From a virus, in IMG/VR virus record IMGVR_UViG_3300045825_000345, positions 1-23,943 of that record: 23,943 nt of DNA. One strand, 5' to 3'. Below are positions 23,051 to 23,943 of the stretch, in pieces (the first letter of the stretch is position 1; every line of letters begins with the position of its first letter). The notes under the pieces were generated by a model. The model ran no database searches. It was not told where the DNA came from and worked only from the letters and a program-made list of their open reading frames with translations. Made by a program: the position numbers and the translations under genes.

Positions 23051-23095
23051 GGGTATACCAGCAGTTGTCATAATTAAGGCTCACAAACAAAGGAG
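23051..23095 (+). promoter_or_regulatory. Promoter/leader region of the terminal small-gene cluster, with leader copy 2
   Basis: GGTATACC palindrome (23052-23059), CATAAT (23069-23074) as a possible -10, then AAGGCTCACAAACAAA (23076-23091), identical to 7591-7606. AAAGGAG (23089-23095) overlaps its end and serves the GTG at 23103. CATAAT aligns in register with TACAAT upstream of the first copy. Confidence 0.6.
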
Positions 23096-23102
23096 TTACA
23101 CT

Positions 23103-23219
23103 GTGAACCCATTCTATCTTGAACGCCTGTTTCGCAAGCTCGGTGAGCCTTGGTGGTTCTGGCCGCTCGTCATGTCTGTCCTCTTCGCACTGGTTGTGGT
23201 CGGGAGCAGCTTCACATGA
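23103..23219 (+). CDS. Tiny membrane protein (38 aa), GTG start
   Basis: GTG follows AAAGGAG by 7 bases. MNPFYLERLFRKLGEPWWFW leads into a hydrophobic segment (WPLVMSVLFALVVVGSS), so a single membrane helix with a basic, probably cytoplasmic, N-terminus. Stop overlaps the next start (ATGA). Function unknown. Confidence 0.75.
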   Translation: MNPFYLERLFRKLGEPWWFWPLVMSVLFALVVVGSSFT

Positions 23220-23398
23220 GGTTCATTTTGACAGGGCTTGCGGGCCTACTCATGCTCTTCTCCTTTGTCGGTATCGCTGGGTTCACAGCCGGTGTGGTCA
23301 CCCGGGTTCTACCCGATGCAAGATGCATCAATAGCGAGTGTGCCGACCCCTGCAAGACCTCGGCGCGCTTTGTGCGTCACGCGGGGTGTCTGAAATGA
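23216..23398 (+). CDS. Small membrane/secreted Cys-containing protein (60 aa)
   Basis: MRFILTGLAGLLMLFSFVGI starts with Arg and a long hydrophobic stretch: a signal-anchor or signal peptide. It is followed by a short hydrophilic region with four cysteines (CINSECADPCK, then C near the end), which could form disulfides if exported. Coupled by ATGA to genes on both sides. Function unknown. Confidence 0.75.
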   Translation: MRFILTGLAGLLMLFSFVGIAGFTAGVVTRVLPDARCINSECADPCKTSARFVRHAGCLK

Positions 23399-23517
23399 GT
23401 TGGCATGACACCCAGTTTGATACAGGTGACGAGGAGCGTATCCTGCAAAAGGTTCACGACATTGAGTGGGCTATTTTGATGATATGCATAGCGGTTGTTG
23501 TGAGTTACTTCTTATGA
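23395..23517 (+). CDS. Tiny tail-anchored membrane protein (40 aa)
   Basis: MSWHDTQFDTGDEERILQKV gives an acidic soluble part, followed by a C-terminal membrane segment AILMICIAVVVSYFL. ATGA overlaps at both ends. Function unknown. Confidence 0.7.
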   Translation: MSWHDTQFDTGDEERILQKVHDIEWAILMICIAVVVSYFL

Positions 23518-23690
23518 CCTACGTCACTAAAAAAGACCTGTCATGGTTCGAACGCCACCGCGAAGCCGCACGCGAGTTGAAAGACTTGCGCAAAGAGCAT
23601 GAAAAGCTCGCTCAGACGTTTGCGGCACTGGTTTATGATAATGCCAGGATGAAACGACAGTTAATTGCAGTTAAGGAAGCACTGGAATGA
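23514..23690 (+). CDS. Small coiled-coil protein (58 aa)
   Basis: MTYVTKKDLSWFERHREAAR continues into a highly charged helix (ELKDLRKEHEKLAQTFAALV) with heptad-like hydrophobic spacing, ending KEALE. Probably a small oligomeric coiled coil. An ATG at 23466 lies inside the previous gene in frame, but the ATGA-overlapping start fits the cluster pattern. Function unknown. Confidence 0.72.
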   Translation: MTYVTKKDLSWFERHREAARELKDLRKEHEKLAQTFAALVYDNARMKRQLIAVKEALE

Positions 23691-23815
23691 AAACCCTACG
23701 ACAAATCATCCACCTATCAGCATTTTTTGGTGTCGTTGTTGTGATGTTTATACCAACGCTAATCTTGCTTTGCATGGAAAAAGAAGCACATAGGAAAACT
23801 GATTATGACCATTAA
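23687..23815 (+). CDS. Tiny membrane protein (42 aa)
   Basis: MKTLRQIIHLSAFFGVVVVM then FIPTLILLCMEKEAHRK: one transmembrane helix with a basic N-terminus and charged C-terminus. Starts by ATGA overlap. Resembles small spanin/holin-like or lysis-accessory proteins only in general shape; no family recognised. Confidence 0.65.
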   Translation: MKTLRQIIHLSAFFGVVVVMFIPTLILLCMEKEAHRKTDYDH

Positions 23816-23943
23816 AGAAACCATCCTGCCGCTTGCAGATGAAATGGAGCAGAAAGGCGTAGATGTTGAAGCCGCAGTGCTAACCAACGCCCCGCTAAAA
23901 GAAACGCTAGAAGCACACGCTAAAGCCCGAGCCGCCCTGTGCG
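23805..23943 (+). CDS. Partial CDS at right edge
   Basis: Starts within the previous gene (11-base overlap) and remains open to the window end: MTIKETILPLADEMEQKGVD followed by VEAAVLTNAPLKETLEAHAK and ARAALC. Helical, acidic/basic, 46 residues visible. Product unknown. Confidence 0.6.
   Translation, partial: MTIKETILPLADEMEQKGVDVEAAVLTNAPLKETLEAHAKARAALC

Noticed and set aside
1-23943. tRNA, rRNA or host integration genes
   Set aside because: No cloverleaf with a proper T-loop, no integrase or repressor-type lysogeny gene seen in the window; a lytic lifestyle is suggested but not proven because the rest of the genome is not shown.

Overview
This window is part of a tailed double-stranded DNA phage genome (Caudoviricetes-type). 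It carries both terminase subunits, a phage-type primase-helicase, a family B DNA polymerase with a clamp-like partner, a recombination module and three free-standing homing endonucleases, all tightly packed with ATGA and short overlaps. The host cannot be named from sequence alone. Base composition (roughly 50-60% GC in most genes), Shine-Dalgarno sites and the protein families fit a phage of a Gram-negative bacterium, probably a proteobacterium.

Layout. The genome is split into two divergent arms at about 7387-7627. The left arm (1-7386, all minus strand) reads from the primase-polymerase/DUF3987 helicase, across a repeat-rich 304-base gap, to a PD-(D/E)XK nuclease, small terminase subunit, a small helical protein, large terminase subunit, a 666-residue PcfJ-like protein and the first codons of another gene that runs off the window. 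The structural genes presumably continue to the left. The right arm (7628-23943, all plus strand) reads: zinc-ribbon protein, a phage-conserved small protein, DUF932 protein, GIY-YIG endonuclease 1, Sak4-like ATPase, DUF669 ssDNA-binding-like protein, Cas4/RecB-like nuclease, GIY-YIG endonuclease 2, SF2 helicase, two small proteins, then queC-queE-(small)-queD-folE-(small)-queF, GIY-YIG endonuclease 3, dpdA, a clamp-like protein, DNA polymerase B, and a run of at least six tiny overlapping ORFs, several with membrane segments.

How it works together. FolE, QueD, QueE and QueC make preQ0 from GTP, QueF reduces preQ0 to preQ1, and DpdA is the DNA-guanine transglycosylase that inserts the base into DNA. 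The window therefore appears to encode a full pathway for 7-deazaguanine modification of phage DNA, most likely as dPreQ1, a known class of protection against restriction enzymes. Two of the enzymes are unusual: QueC has lost all four zinc cysteines, and QueD has a Tyr-His-Tyr pattern in place of its zinc His triad. The Sak4-like ATPase, DUF669 protein, Cas4-like nuclease and helicase form a recombination/repair set, and the primase-helicase, clamp and PolB form the replisome.

Most notable points: the deazaguanine cassette with its atypical QueC and QueD; three homing endonucleases sitting at gene junctions inside AT-richer tracts that spill into neighbouring genes, as expected from co-conversion; a 20-base perfect inverted repeat around a GTTATAAC array between the primase and terminase modules; and two repeated regulatory elements that link distant transcription units.
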